From Hippasteria phrygiana (Eukaryota > Echinodermata > Asteroidea > Valvatida > Goniasteridae): a DNA stretch of 64,000 nucleotides. The DNA lies in contig JAZGUH010000401.1 of assembly GCA_037893225.1 (NCBI GenBank), positions 1,178,001 to 1,242,000 on the forward strand, given 5' to 3'. The translations under genes and the position numbers were made by a program. The notes under the pieces were generated by a model. It had not been told where the DNA came from and searched no databases. It saw nothing but the letters and a program-made list of their open reading frames with translations. Positions 1-10,637 of the stretch are shown here, piece after piece. Numbering within the stretch: the stretch's first letter is position 1; each line of letters opens with the position of its first letter.

Positions 1-470
1 TGAATATGTCAGCTTCTGTACTTAACTGGTTTAAGTCATACTTAGGCGGTCATAGTCAGTCTGTAAATATTGAGGGCACAGTATCGAAGGTCCTGCCCAT
101 CAATATTGGGTTCCTCAGGGGCCGATCCTATCCACTATTATTCATTGTTTACAGGCCATCTTTAGAGTATTGTGTGGGGAGGAAGATACATATCTCACGA
201 CAATATCCTCAACAAATGTCTAAAAAGAGCCGCACGGATAATCCCTAAATATACCTCCCTCACCCCTTCAGCAGATACGTTGGCTAGACTAAATTGGGCT
301 CCTTTTTCTGAAAGAGTTAAGTCCAAAAAGGCTATCCTTGTTTTCATAAGTCTTAACAAAATGACTCTTTTGTACGTGACGAATCTTTTCACACCACTTA
401 CAGTGATTCGTGAAACAAGGCAATCAACCATATATACCATTTATCTTTAAACCATTTATCTTTATCTATA
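1..470 (+). pseudogene. LINE reverse transcriptase C-terminal relic, copy A
   Basis: The fragment encodes LNWFKSYLGGHSQSVNIEG, a degraded VPQGS-like start of the RT palm, and then jumps to LEYCVGRKIHISRQ and ARLNWAPFSERVKSKKA, typical of CR1/L2-type LINE C-termini. Compared with copy B it lacks about 690 bases between these parts (B 19007-19696). It has several frameshifts and is dead. The LINE 3' tail runs on to about 690. Confidence 0.85.
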
Positions 471-1649
471 TGTGTGTAAATATTTATTTTTAATTAAACC
501 GTATGCAGGCCCCAATGGAAACCAGTTTTAACTGTTTCGGCACATCCTGGGTAAAGAAATGTAATAAATACATAAATACAAATCCGGGTGCAGTTGTGGA
601 CCAAAAAAATGTGACCCCTCCCAAAAAAGGAAAACGATATAAAAAACATTTGCAGTTTCAATACTCAAATCTCAAATTGGCTAGTTCTTATTAAAACTAC
701 ACTTTTTGTCACAATTTTCTTCTCTCCTTTGGATAATTATAGTAAAACGAAAAAATTTAATCAAAACAAAGACAGATACGCTGTCGAGAAGAAAACAAAT
801 TGTTTCGCGTTCCCGAGCGGCCAAAGAGTAATCTGTGGGAAAATACAGGATTTTCCCCGAAATTACATATAAAAATGATTGTATCGCACATAAGGCCATG
901 CATTTGCCAATGTTCTATTTCATTCGAGATTGCAAATCGGCAGAACTATCGTTGCTAAAAGAAATGATGTTGTTGACACATCTTATCCATGCAAGTATCA
1001 TAATTGCTTTCATGCAGTCAATTTGATGAAATTGTATTCTGTCTCTGTAAACGATACTAAGCTCATATAATTATTTTGTGCAGGCTGCGTTGTTGCACGC
1101 CAGTCAAGCGACGGGTGATCCAGTGTCGCGTGAATATCAGACTCCCTGAAATTCCCGACTTGTTGGTTACATATACACTGCACATGCTCAGTAGGCCCCG
1201 TATGCAAACAATGAGAAACGTAAGGGCGAGTTGAGGTTATGGGTTATGCTATTGCCAAAACTTGTGTCCATCATAAAAAGGTTTGTTACAAAGCACCATG
1301 GAGCAAGTTCGGGTGCTGCTGATCTAGTCCCTTTTGTCAATTTTGCGATATAAATCACGCATGCGTGATCTGTTTTCACTCGAACGCATCTAGTCGATCA
1401 ACTACGTCAAATCTAGTTTGTGTAGCAACAACAAACTGTAAAGAATGTCGTCTGCTAATTGTTAACGAAGCAAATGTTGGTACGTCATTTTTATTTTCTA
1501 TTATTATGTTTTTTTTCTACTTAACTTTAGTGCAATAAATAATTCATTATCTAATTGCAAAGAGTTATTATCATTGGACAAAACTAAAAATTTACCGTAA
1601 ACGTTTGCAAAACTTGCCCAGTTTACCCATCCTCCATCTTGAAACCGTG

Positions 1650-1832
1650 ACGTAACTCGCGAGTGACTAGAGAAACCATGGTCCTGAGCTAGGTTGATCC
1701 AGTTGGACTAGCTAGTCAAACCACGCAGCGTTCGAGTGACATCTAGATTGACTAGGGTTAAGTCTAGTCACTCTCGTCGCCCAACCGAACTTGCTCATGG
1801 GTGCACCCTGAGATAATTATTCACGGGATGAC
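1650..1832. repeat. CTAGTC-rich repeat and start of fold-back element, copy A
   Basis: The block carries GAGTGACTAG and CTAGTCACTC at opposite ends and repeats GACTAG in both orientations. It holds one arm of the palindrome that is complete in copy B. From 1805 the fold-back element (CCTGAGATAATTAT) begins and is cut by the gypsy insertion at 1833. Confidence 0.6.
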
Positions 1833-2033
1833 TGTAATGAATGTATGCATTCATAGGGTTCATTGGAACTGTACCACTAATAATGCACAGCGCCCTCTAT
1901 TGTCTAGTGCACACACCATGTGAGAGAGTTCTGTGTGTGGTCAGGCATCTTGTATACACAATACAGTACCGGTAGCTGGTTCAAATATACTCAAGTGTCT
2001 TTTCATTTTAATCCAATCCATCTGATCATTACA
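1833..2033 (+). repeat. 5' LTR of deleted gypsy element
   Basis: 201 bp, starting TGTAATGAATG and ending TGATCATTACA, so it has the TG...CA termini of LTRs plus a longer terminal inverted match (TGTAATGA/TCATTACA). It differs from the 3' LTR at three positions by eye, about 1.5 percent. Confidence 0.95.
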
Positions 2034-2050
2034 TGGTGTCAGAAGTAAAC
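2034..2050 (+). promoter_or_regulatory. Primer binding site
   Basis: TGGTGTCAGAAGTAAAC follows the 5' LTR directly. TGG is the complement of a tRNA 3' CCA end, as expected for priming of minus-strand DNA. The rest resembles a tRNA-Leu complement, but this is only a tentative match. The same sequence follows the LTR of the element at 53821-58459. Confidence 0.75.
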
Positions 2051-2070
2051 ATCGACAAACCATATTAAGA

Positions 2071-4526
2071 ATGGATAACATCAGGCCCCCAGATGGACTC
2101 AGAATGGATGGAAATAATGCTGAAAATTGGAGGAAATGGCAGCAGAAATTTAAGCTGTACATGACTGCATCAAGTATGGAGAAGAAATCAATGCATGTGC
2201 AATGTTGCACCTTGCTTCATGTCATTGGAGAAGAAGCACTTGAAGTGTACAATACCTTCACATTTGAAAGTGAAGATGATAGAGACAAGCTAGATGTCCT
2301 CCTCAAGAAATTCACAGAATACTTTGAGCCACGAATGTGACCTATGAAAGACATGTGTTTAATACACGCTTTCATACTCCAGGCGAGTCATTTGATCAGT
2401 TTGTCACAGACCTAAAGAAAAAGGCACAAACATGTGAGTTTGGAACATTACTTGATAGCCTTATAAAAGACAGAATTGTCGTAGGCATCAATGATGATGC
2501 AACTAGAGCCAGACTACTTCGTGAGAAAGATTTGAATCTGCAAAGAGCGATAGAAATTTGCAGAGCTGCAGAAGCAAGCAAGACACAGCTTGGGCAAATT
2601 GCATCTGAAGGAGCACTGAGCAAAATCCATGCAATCCGAAAGCCAAACCAAACTTACATGAACAAGACAAAGAGAACAACAAGGACTGAAAGATATCGAT
2701 CGAAAGCATGCAAATACTGTGGCAGGCAACATAAACGAGGACATTGTCCAGCATATGGACAGACGTGTAACAAGTGTGGTAAACAAAACCACTTTGCAGA
2801 TGTTTGCATGTCCCAAGCACAATGCCAAACAAAGCATGGAAGAAAACACGTATCCAAGAAAGTGCATAAAATTGAACATTCTGACTCCGACTCTGATACA
2901 GAAGAGGAATTCTTCGTGGATATAGTGAAATTGCAAGAAAACCAAAAGTCAGCCGATTGGATGTTAGACTTGAAAGTCCTGCATCGCACTGTACGGTTTA
3001 AACTAGACACCGGTGCACAGTGTAATGTCATACCCGAGAGAGTGCATCACAAGCTATGCACCAAGCTGCAACGCTCATGTGAACGGTTGATTTCCTTCTC
3101 TGGTGACAAAATGAAACCCAGTGGGAAATGCACAATGCTCTGCGAACACAAAGATAAGATGTATGACATAGAGTTCCAAGTTCTCCCGGGCAGAGTGCAA
3201 CCAGTTCTCGGGCTGACCACATGCGAACGACTTGGATTGATCAAGCGCATTGAAACACTTGAGAACAATACTGGCCCCAACATGCTTAACAAATATGTTG
3301 TATTTGAGGGTCTTGGATGCCTTGAAGGTAAACAGCACCTCCATCTGAAACCTGAAGTAGCACCACCCGTCATTCACGCACCAAGAAAAGTGCCAGTGGC
3401 TATGCATGACAAAGTCAAAGATGAACTGAAAAGAATGGAAAAGCTTGACGTGATCGTAAAATAACAGCAGCCTACTCAGTGGGTCAATAGCATGGTTGTG
3501 GTCCATAAGAAAGGAACTGACAAGGTACGCATTTGCTTAGACCCCAAAGATCTGAATGACGCACTGCGCAGAGAACATCAGTATTTGTTTGGCCGAAACT
3601 TTGTGGTGGAGACTGATCATAAACCACTCGAAGCGATCATGAAAAAAATCACTTGAGCAAACACCACCACGACTCCAACGCATGCTCCTCAAGCTGCAAA
3701 AATATCAAGTGGATGTACGCTACAGAAAAGGAACAGAACTTGTAGTTGCGGATGCACTAAGTCGCAACTTTCCACCGTACATCCCAGACCCTGAGGACGA
3801 CGACTGCGAAATTCCGATATGCATGATAACGTGCCTACCAATGTCAGCTGAAAGGATATCGGAACTTCAGCGTGAAACTGCAAATGACCCAGTTATGCAA
3901 CAGTTGGCAGCAACTATTCGTGAGGGTTGGCCTGACGTGAAGTCACAAGTACCGCTGTACCCTCAGTCCAATGGCAGAGCAGAAAAAGCAGTTCAGACGG
4001 CAAAGAATCTCATCAAAAAAGCAATGCGGATAAAGCTGATCCCCATCTTGCACTTCTCGACTACAGAAACACACCGCGTGATGGGCTTCCCTCTCCAGCA
4101 CAGTTATTCCTTGGTCACAGAACACAAACCCAACTCCATACCTCTGCAAAGCTACTGGAACCGCACACGTTTACTGGGATAACACAACAGCTGCACAAGC
4201 ACCAGATGAAGCAGAAAAACTACTATGACCAGAGCTCCAAGTCGCTCCCTCTGTTGAGTCCAGGAGACAAAGTTCATGTGCGGGACAAAGACACATGGAA
4301 ACCAGTAGTAGTCTCCAGCAAAGCTGACACACCTCGGTCCTACATTGTCACCAAACCAAATGGGCATGCATATCGCAGGAACAGAAGAGATCTCAGCAAA
4401 TCCTACCGCCATGACCTGCCGGACGACACTGCAAACTCTGGCCAATCTCTGAATTCCCACAATGACAATCAAGGACACAATCAAGGACAAAAACAAACTG
4501 CCTCATCCCCCACAACCACTAGATAA
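2071..4526 (+). pseudogene. gag-pol of deleted gypsy element (broken)
   Basis: Gag starts at 2071 and is shifted near 2334 by a 4-base loss relative to the intact relative. The frame at 2337-3464 holds two zinc knuckles (CKYCGRQHKRGHC, CNKCGKQNHFADVC) and the protease motif LDTGAQC. A stop at 3464 and a deletion near 3573 remove almost all of the reverse transcriptase. A second deletion near 3950 joins the linker region to the last part of the integrase, losing the zinc-binding region and the first two catalytic acids. Further frameshifts follow. Confidence 0.93.
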
Positions 4527-4857
4527 AGACGAACTATCAAACTGCCATCTTACTTGGAACACTTTGTTTCCTAAACCAAACAAAGCAATAATGCCTGTCA
4601 CTTTGTAAAACCAGAGTGCTTTTAAAATTCATATGCAATAACCCAACCAGTCATAAAACGTGACCTGTGATTATACACACAAGGGCAGAATAAACCCTGT
4701 ATAATCCCTTTGTTACAGAGTAATCCACCTCTGTTCACACTAGTGTTTGTTAAGCAAAGAATTGTTGTCCTGTTAAGTAGATAGTTTAAAGTTCCTGTAG
4801 ACAGTTAAAAGTTTGTTAAAATCATAAGTGCTTAAATGCTTTTTAAAGAATTTTGGC

Positions 4858-4870
4858 TTAAAGGGGGAGA
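4858..4870 (+). promoter_or_regulatory. Polypurine tract
   Basis: TTAAAGGGGGAGA lies directly before the 3' LTR. It is the expected primer site for plus-strand DNA synthesis in LTR elements, and the same tract is found at 54022-54034 on the minus strand. Confidence 0.85.
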
Positions 4871-5071
4871 TGTAATGAATGTATGCATTCATAGGGTTCA
4901 TTGGAACTGTACCACGAATAATGCACAGCGCCCTCTATTGTCTAGTGCACACACCATGTGAGAGAGTTCTCTGTGTGGTCAGGCATCTTGTATACACAAT
5001 ACAGTACCGGTAGCTGGCTCAAATATACTCAAGTGTCTTTTCATTTTAATCCAATCCATCTGATCATTACA
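4871..5071 (+). repeat. 3' LTR of deleted gypsy element
   Basis: 201 bp with the same termini as the 5' LTR. It differs from the 5' LTR by CCACGAATA for CCACTAATA, TTCTCTGTG for TTCTGTGTG, and AGCTGGCTC for AGCTGGTTC. The target duplication ATGAC follows directly. Confidence 0.95.
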
Positions 5072-5076
5072 ATGAC

Positions 5077-5490
5077 GACATCCTGAACGTGGGATGACGA
5101 CATCCTGAGATAATTATCATAGGATGACGACATCCTGAACGTGGGATGAGGACATCCTGAGATAATTATCATAGGATGACGACATCCTGAAAGTGGGATG
5201 ATGAAATCCTAAGATAATTTATCATGGGATGACGACATTCTGACAGCAGAAAATCAACATCCTGAGATAATGTATTAGTTCCCAACATTAATTTATTAAT
5301 TTGTAAAGAAAGAATGATGTCGACTTCCTACAATCAGGATGTCGTCATCCCCTGATAAATTATCTCGGGATGTTGTCATCTTGTGATAAATTATCTCAGG
5401 ATTTCGTCGTCCCGTTATAAATTATCTGAGGATGTCGTAATCTTGCCTGTAATAAACCGTCCTCCTGAGATAAAATATGTCAGGATCTCA
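5077..5490. repeat. Fold-back element with iterated GGATGACGACATCC, copy A
   Basis: The left part repeats GGGATGACGACATCCTGA and AGATAATTATCAT; the right part carries the same words inverted (CAGGATGTCGTCATCC, AAATTATCTC). The 14-base core GGATGACGACATCC is itself a short hairpin. The element ends about 70 bases before MAM1 exon 1. It once joined 1805-1832 before the gypsy insertion. No coding capacity is seen. Confidence 0.8.
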
Positions 5491-5560
5491 ACTAGTCGGA
5501 TGGCACTTCTAGAGCTCCATACGAAACACATACGCTCACCATTTAAATTTCTTGTCAAAG

Positions 5561-5704
5561 ATATCGACAACAGTTTCAACTGTAGCTTTGAAAATGGATA
5601 CTGTGGTTGGAAGCAGTCAGAAGATGATGACGCGAACTGGGCATTGGAGAGAGGTGACACATACACATCTGATACTGGACCTGCGTTCGATCACACCAGA
5701 GGTG
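5561..5704 (+). CDS. MAM1 exon 1 (N-terminal third of a MAM domain)
   Basis: Acceptor TTGTCAAAG precedes the exon and donor GTGAGT follows it. The 144 bases enter with two and leave with one base of a codon (phase 1 both sides). The translation shows the MAM opening: FNCSFENGYCGW with the first two conserved cysteines, then DDDANWALERGDT and TGPAFDHTRG. It is nearly identical to the MAM3 exon at 21882, because both lie in the duplicated block. A fold-back repeat ends just upstream, within the same intron. Confidence 0.9.
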
Positions 5705-6707
5705 GTGAGTCAGAGTTACACAATTTTATTTCTGTTAAATCAAAGTTATTTAATCAGAAATATTAATTCATACACTTTCATCTTTGATTTTTCCCTTTGT
5801 AACTCCATACCTTGAGTGGCTTTTACCCTAATTGTTTGGGGCGAACTTTCAAAGAAAAATCTTACTTAGTCAGTTATACACTGGCAATTTGGGAAACCGT
5901 CAACATAGGGCCAGATAGTTAAAAAAAGCACCGGTACGGTATTCCGGAGGTCGCAGGTTCAAATCCCGCTCCGGCCACTTTTCTTTGTTCACTTTGAAAT
6001 TTTCAACAACAAAAATATTTTAACAAGATAATTGATAAAACGTCCTTTACCGATCACTACTCCACTGTTGTGCAGCACTATAGAACATCTGCTGACCGAT
6101 TTCCATGAATGTTGGGCTGATAAAATGTCACCCGAAGAATACAGAGCTGGGGAAAACCGTTCAGGACATTTGCCAATCCAAACTAGATTGTCGGGATGCC
6201 ACAAAGCCACAGTTTCAGTCATCATCTTTATTTCTGTTTTACATTGCTATTCCGTGAGGCATTCTTCTTGTTTTCATGCAAATACTAAGTTCAAATTTAA
6301 CTTCGTATTTGTGTAAAAACAAGAATGCAAAATGAAAAATACATATATAAATAACATCTAACAAATACTATATAATGAACCCTAACGCAAAAACGCAATA
6401 AATGAAACACATACAGACTGGCTGTAATACAAAAAAGACGGAAATAATTATGTAGAACGTAATTTACACTTTTAATCTGAAGTACAGTAATGAACACTTG
6501 GTCTCAAAAACAGACTATAAGTAACATAAGGAAAAATGACATACATGTACGGGACATGCAAATTGTTATAAAAAAAGCACCAAATCTTCAAACACAAACA
6601 GAACAGTTCCTAACACGTACCGCAAGATAGTACTGGTAATTTATTTCCATTTAAATCATATCACCCCCTTCTGAACCCCTCCGTTTCATGTTTTGGTATG
6701 TAAACAG
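5705..6707 (+). other. Intron, MAM1 exon 1 to 2, with tRNA-like relic
   Basis: AT-rich intron sequence duplicated almost base for base at 22026-23027. The only recognisable part is the tRNA-like stretch at about 5908-5978. Short ORFs here have no recognisable motif. Confidence 0.7.
5908..5978 (+). repeat. tRNA-like relic or SINE head, copy A
   Basis: About 71 bases ending GGTCGCAGGTTCAAATCCCG then CTCCGGCCA. GGTTCAAATCC is a near-perfect internal B box and the end resembles a tRNA acceptor stem. The 5' half is too degraded to fold as a tRNA. The copy at 22229-22298 is similar. It is best read as a tRNA pseudogene or the head of an old SINE. Confidence 0.6.
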
Positions 6708-6854
6708 ATTCTAGCGGTGTGTACTGCTTCTTTGAAGAAGATGCCAGCGAAGGTGACGCAGTGCTTGTGAGCCCTAACGTGACTGTAACAGACAACGACG
6801 AGAACACTGCTACGTGTTTCAGTTTCTGGTACAACATGTTTGGATCTGACGTGG
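6708..6854 (+). CDS. MAM1 exon 2 (middle third)
   Basis: Acceptor TAAACAG, donor GTAGGT, 147 bases, phase 1 on both sides. It encodes SSGVYCFFEEDASEGDA, then LVSPNVTVTDNDENTATC and FSFWYNMFGSDV. The C-F-S-F-W-Y-N-M-F-G stretch is the MAM hallmark (C-L-x-F-W-Y-x-M-x-G). The first base joins the previous exon to make Asp. The paralogous exon at 23028 differs by only a few residues. Confidence 0.9.
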
Positions 6855-8190
6855 GTAGGTTTTGTCGAAACAAAGCCGTTATACGTGTATTGTATGGGAG
6901 GTGCAGGCGTAGACCGATACTCCCGTGTATTAATATGCTCCTGTTTAAGTTCACGAGTAGATTTTACCAAGAATAACACATACATGTAGGCCCCAAGTCT
7001 CTATCTACGCTTGCACTCCCATGGAATACATGTACTTAAGCACAATGCAAGGGCAGTGGCAATGGATTTTATACAAATGAACAATTTGATTATCTGGGTA
7101 ATTCCACGTTATTACTTTTTATGGAAGCCGCCCAATACAAGACTAAAAGCCACACTTTAGCTCTCTATAACTTGATTAACTATCATTGTATTTTTGTATC
7201 TTGGCGTCCATAAAAATGCGCAAACGACACTTACAAGTAACTAACTGAGCATTTGTTAATACTTTTGCTTGATAGTTAATCATTCTTTGGAATGTGCATT
7301 TGCGGCTTATACAATGGACACTTTCTGGTATGTTAAGTGTTGCTACTCTTTCGTGGAGAAACTGTGACGCAACTGCCCGTAACATAACTATTACTTTTGC
7401 CTATGCTTGAAATTAGATTTATGCAAATCAAGTAGTGATAGAAATATTACCTTTTGTTTCTGCTGTGTCTTGTTTTAGGAATCGTGTAAACTCATGTAAA
7501 CTGTGTCCTTTTTGTAACCTGAATAACCGTCATTATGGTTCCCGTTAAACTTTTTAAAAAACTCGTCAAAATCGTTTATTTATTATTACTTTATAATAAG
7601 TCTATGGGAAGTATATCACTGGTACACTATAATGAAGGATTGATATTCAAACGTCTTCATGTAGGAGCCAAAAGAATAGCGACAAACTACTAAAACAATA
7701 ACGTTAACATTGGAATTGCCCTTCTTAGTAGTTACTTTAATAGCTTACCTCCAGGATTGAACCAAGTTGTTGGTGTTTACAGCCATTAATTATCACACTA
7801 GGTACAACTAAAAGCCCATTGGTTTTCGCTGTGTCCTTGTTTATTTAATTGATCCACACTTCATATGTTGTATATTTTTATTCGTACTAAAATTTCCATC
7901 GTTTCCATCCGTTTTTAATTCTCTGTTTCCAATTTCTGCCCGACTGTAAATTTGGTTCCCGACCACGAACAAAATCCTACCCTGTCTAAAGGGGGGAGAA
8001 AGAATGTGAGTCAAATAAGCAAGTCCATTAAATCATCGCGTATAATTGTGCTTCGGCACTGTGGCACAATCAACGTCACCGAATGACGCACCACCGAACT
8101 CAATCACTGGGCACATCGAAAGTAGTAGTTGAAGTAGTTCAAGTCCCGACGAGCTGTATTTTAGCAAACAAAAGAATATAAACTGGTCAG

Positions 8191-8710
8191 CAGTGTTGTA
8201 GTCAAGGCCACAACCTCCGAGGCCAAGACCGAGGCCACAACCTCCGAGGCCGAGACCGAGTACGAGGCCACAACGTCCGAGGCCGAGGCCACAACGTCCG
8301 AGGCCAAGGCCGAGGCCGAGGCCAGCTACTAAACACGTAATATACTAATAATCCACTCAATCAAGGTTAAGATAAAACATGTACATGTGCATACGTGAGT
8401 ACGTGCAATCGGGGAGCTATCTATAGCTCCATGGTGCAATAATGCAAATACAAGTCCATTCATTCGTGCGTATCTACTTGAAACTTTATTTCGTTTCACG
8501 GAACCCACTGTGGCAGCTTCTCGAAAGTTTGATGAGGTAAATAATTAAAATTAATTGAAACAGAAAACACATGTAAATTGGTGGGAAAATTGGTCAAAGT
8601 GGGCGGCCTCGAGCTGGCCTCGACCAGATCATCGAGTCCGGAAGGCTCCGAGGCCGAGACCAAATCCTTTCACTCCGAGGCCGAGGCCGGTCTCGAGACC
8701 TCCAACACTG
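8191..8710. mobile_element. hAT-type MITE with GAGGCC repeats, copy A
   Basis: Terminal inverted repeats CAGTGTTG/CAACACTG are flanked by a perfect 8-bp target duplication CTGGTCAG (8183-8190 and 8711-8718), the size typical of hAT. Both ends carry degenerate GAGGCC/CCTCGG repeats (8203-8324 and 8604-8702), probably subterminal binding motifs. No transposase is present, so it is non-autonomous. Confidence 0.88.
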
Positions 8711-8798
8711 CTGGTCAGTGCACATAGCAGATTGAACATTTTACTAGATTTTTGTGGTTACTTTTTTGAACACGTGCGAACTGCAATCATCCTGGTGC

Positions 8799-9127
8799 AA
8801 GGGCGTAGATTCTAGTCTACAAGTGGGGGGGGGGGGGGGGGGGGGGGTATGATGAAATTCTCGAAAACCGTCGACCGTCAAACTAGGGGGCGGTCTTTAT
8901 TACACGTCGTGTGTTGATTATTGTCCATATATACTTACCGGCATTTTAACCCTCTTTCCGCCAATTGGGAATTTTTCGTGAACTATATATATTTCCGTAT
9001 TAACTCCTGGCCTCTGCTTTTAACTTTCTCTGTATTTTCTTTTAACAAAAAAAATGGGGATGTTCCTATGCCCCCTGGTCCAAAAAGTCGGGGGATATAT
9101 CCTCCATCCATCCGGAATCTACGCCCT
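8799..9127. mobile_element. Inverted-repeat element with poly-G tract, copy A
   Basis: Ends CAAGGGCGTAGATTC and GAATCTACGCCCTTG are exact inverted repeats of 15 bases. A 26-base G run lies at about 8824-8848. The flanks TCCTGGTG and TGATAGTG match at five of eight positions, which may be a decayed 8-bp duplication. No coding capacity. Confidence 0.7.
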
Positions 9128-9981
9128 TGTGATAGTGATTAAAATCATTTTTTGGCCCAAGGAGATTTTTTTATTGCAAGGCTTGTCAGAAAACGAATGT
9201 GCAGTTCCTCTTAAAGCGAAATGGTTTGTTCCTTTTTTAATGCAAGGTTTTTACCTCAGCTTCATGTTTCCTGAATGCGAAAATCGCCGCCAAAAAGACC
9301 AGCGGTCCGGGAGGATTTTACTTAAACTGCTTGCTGCAAAAATTATGTTATATATTACGCCCGTTGTTCGTCGTCTTGTTCACGTGACTTTTTAGCACGT
9401 CCATGCCCAACAAGAAAATTCTCCACACAGTGAATGGTGTGCGCGCACGCGCTTCCGATCTAGTATATGTATTCTTCTGAGTTGCACATAAGTCAACGCA
9501 CACAAACTCACGTTACCGCACGACTTTGTTGCGCAAATGGAAATGTGTCGCGCGACAAAGTCGCGTATGTGTAAATTGGCCTTTACGGGGCCGAGTTGTG
9601 CGACAAAACATGCCAAGACATAGTCAATTTACGAAAAAAAGTCACGCGACAATTTTCAAAATACACACAAATCAATAAATGCGTTTCCATATGCGCGGCC
9701 AAGACGTGCGACAAGACGTGCATATTGATGTGTGTGTCATTAGAAAAACGGACATCGTGCCTGCATGTAGTTGAATACCGGTACATTTGCATTAGCCGTG
9801 CGTTCGGTGTGTTGCGTTTCAGCGATTAACAAATACATAGGTCTACAGGTGCTTGCACGTGTTTGGAAGTTTTCTGCTTGGCCAAGGTTTACAATGTCAC
9901 GTGATATTCAACAGGTGCTATGATTGGCTAATACTTGATGAACGCCGGTAGATAGATTGTAAAACTACTTTCGAGCATAAC

Positions 9982-10117
9982 GGCCGGTTCATACTTCTCC
10001 CAAATACGAAATCGAGGCGAATTTTATGACGTCAACAACAGTTATTTTATTGTGACTTTCGCTTTTATCGAGACGAATTCGCTTGACTCTCAAATTCGTG
10101 TGAATCATGAACCGGCC
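9982..10117. mobile_element. Short inverted-repeat element (MITE)
   Basis: GGCCGGTTCAT at the left and ATGAACCGGCC at the right end, about 136 bp apart, with further loose symmetry inside (GAGGCGAATT against GACGAATTCG). It follows the end of the duplicated block and is absent from copy B. No clear target duplication. Confidence 0.5.
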
Positions 10118-10403
10118 TTGACGCAATCCACAGACCGCGTTTCAACCAATACATTTCTCGCGCGGCAAAGTTTCAGTATTGTAAATTATGCAAATTGATT
10201 TAATGGCAGGAAACTGTGACATTCACCCTTTACGCGCGCGGGTGGCTCAACTGTGACTCGAAAGCCTGGTTCCTGGAGGTATTCTTTCACATTTGAATCT
10301 GGTCGCTGATTAAGCCTGGCAGTGTCAGTATAGTTGGCGTCATAATTGATCAGTTTTCCTTTTTTTTCATTTTTGGTACGTTCTACGCTTGTATATTTTG
10401 TAG

Positions 10404-10637
10404 GTTGTCTCAATGTGTTTGCTTATCCAACGAAAGAGAGTCATGATTTAACACTGGAGATAGCCGCCTTCAGTGTATGCGGTCAGCAGACTGGGGAGAC
10501 TTTCTGGATGCAGGCACTGGTCAACATATCGAGTCAGTCATCCAATTTTACCGTAGCCGTGCAAGTTGTAAGGGGTCCTGGTAGCAGAAGTGACATTGCA
10601 ATTGACGACTTAGAGATTTGGCAAGGAGAGTGTTCAA
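10404..10637 (+). CDS. MAM1 exon 3 (C-terminal third)
   Basis: Acceptor TATTTTGTAG, donor GTAAGC, 234 bases, phase 1. It encodes LNVFAYPT, then GQQTGETFWMQALVNIS, QVVRGPGSRSDIAIDDLEIW and QGECS. The SDIAIDD motif and the final cysteine are the standard MAM ending. It lies outside the duplicated block and is clearly diverged from the MAM3 third exon at 27185. Confidence 0.92.

Larger units (their letters stand above)
1833..5071 (+). mobile_element. Ty3/gypsy LTR retrotransposon, internally deleted copy
   Basis: Two 201-bp LTRs (1833-2033 and 4871-5071) bound a 3239-bp element. It is flanked by the 5-bp target duplication ATGAC (1828-1832 and 5072-5076), the usual size for this group. Copy B of the segmental duplication shows the uninterrupted site near 21390. 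Compared with the element at 53821-58459, large parts of pol are missing. It cannot move by itself. Confidence 0.95.
1..9750 (+). repeat. Segmental duplication, copy A
   Basis: Bases 1 to about 9750 match about 18852-26490 in the same orientation, apart from insertions and deletions. The shared order is LINE relic, fold-back element, MAM exons 1 and 2, tRNA-like relic, hAT-type MITE and poly-G MITE. The left edge lies outside the window. Similarity ends shortly after a shared GTGTGTGTCATTAGAAA at about 9748. Copy A alone contains the gypsy element, an internal LINE deletion and one arm only of a palindrome. Confidence 0.92.
6855..10403 (+). other. Intron, MAM1 exon 2 to 3
   Basis: Intron of 3.5 kb. 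It holds a hAT-type MITE (8191-8710), a poly-G inverted-repeat element (8799-9127) and a small GGCCGGTTCAT inverted-repeat element (9982-10117). The sequence up to about 9750 belongs to duplication copy A. From 6990 to 7860 it also resembles 31610-31990, an older relationship. Confidence 0.7.

Noticed and set aside
2396..3506. Minus-strand ORFs opposite gypsy gag-pol, and plus-strand ones at 55151-57892
   Set aside because: They are shadows of the gypsy coding frame on the opposite strand.
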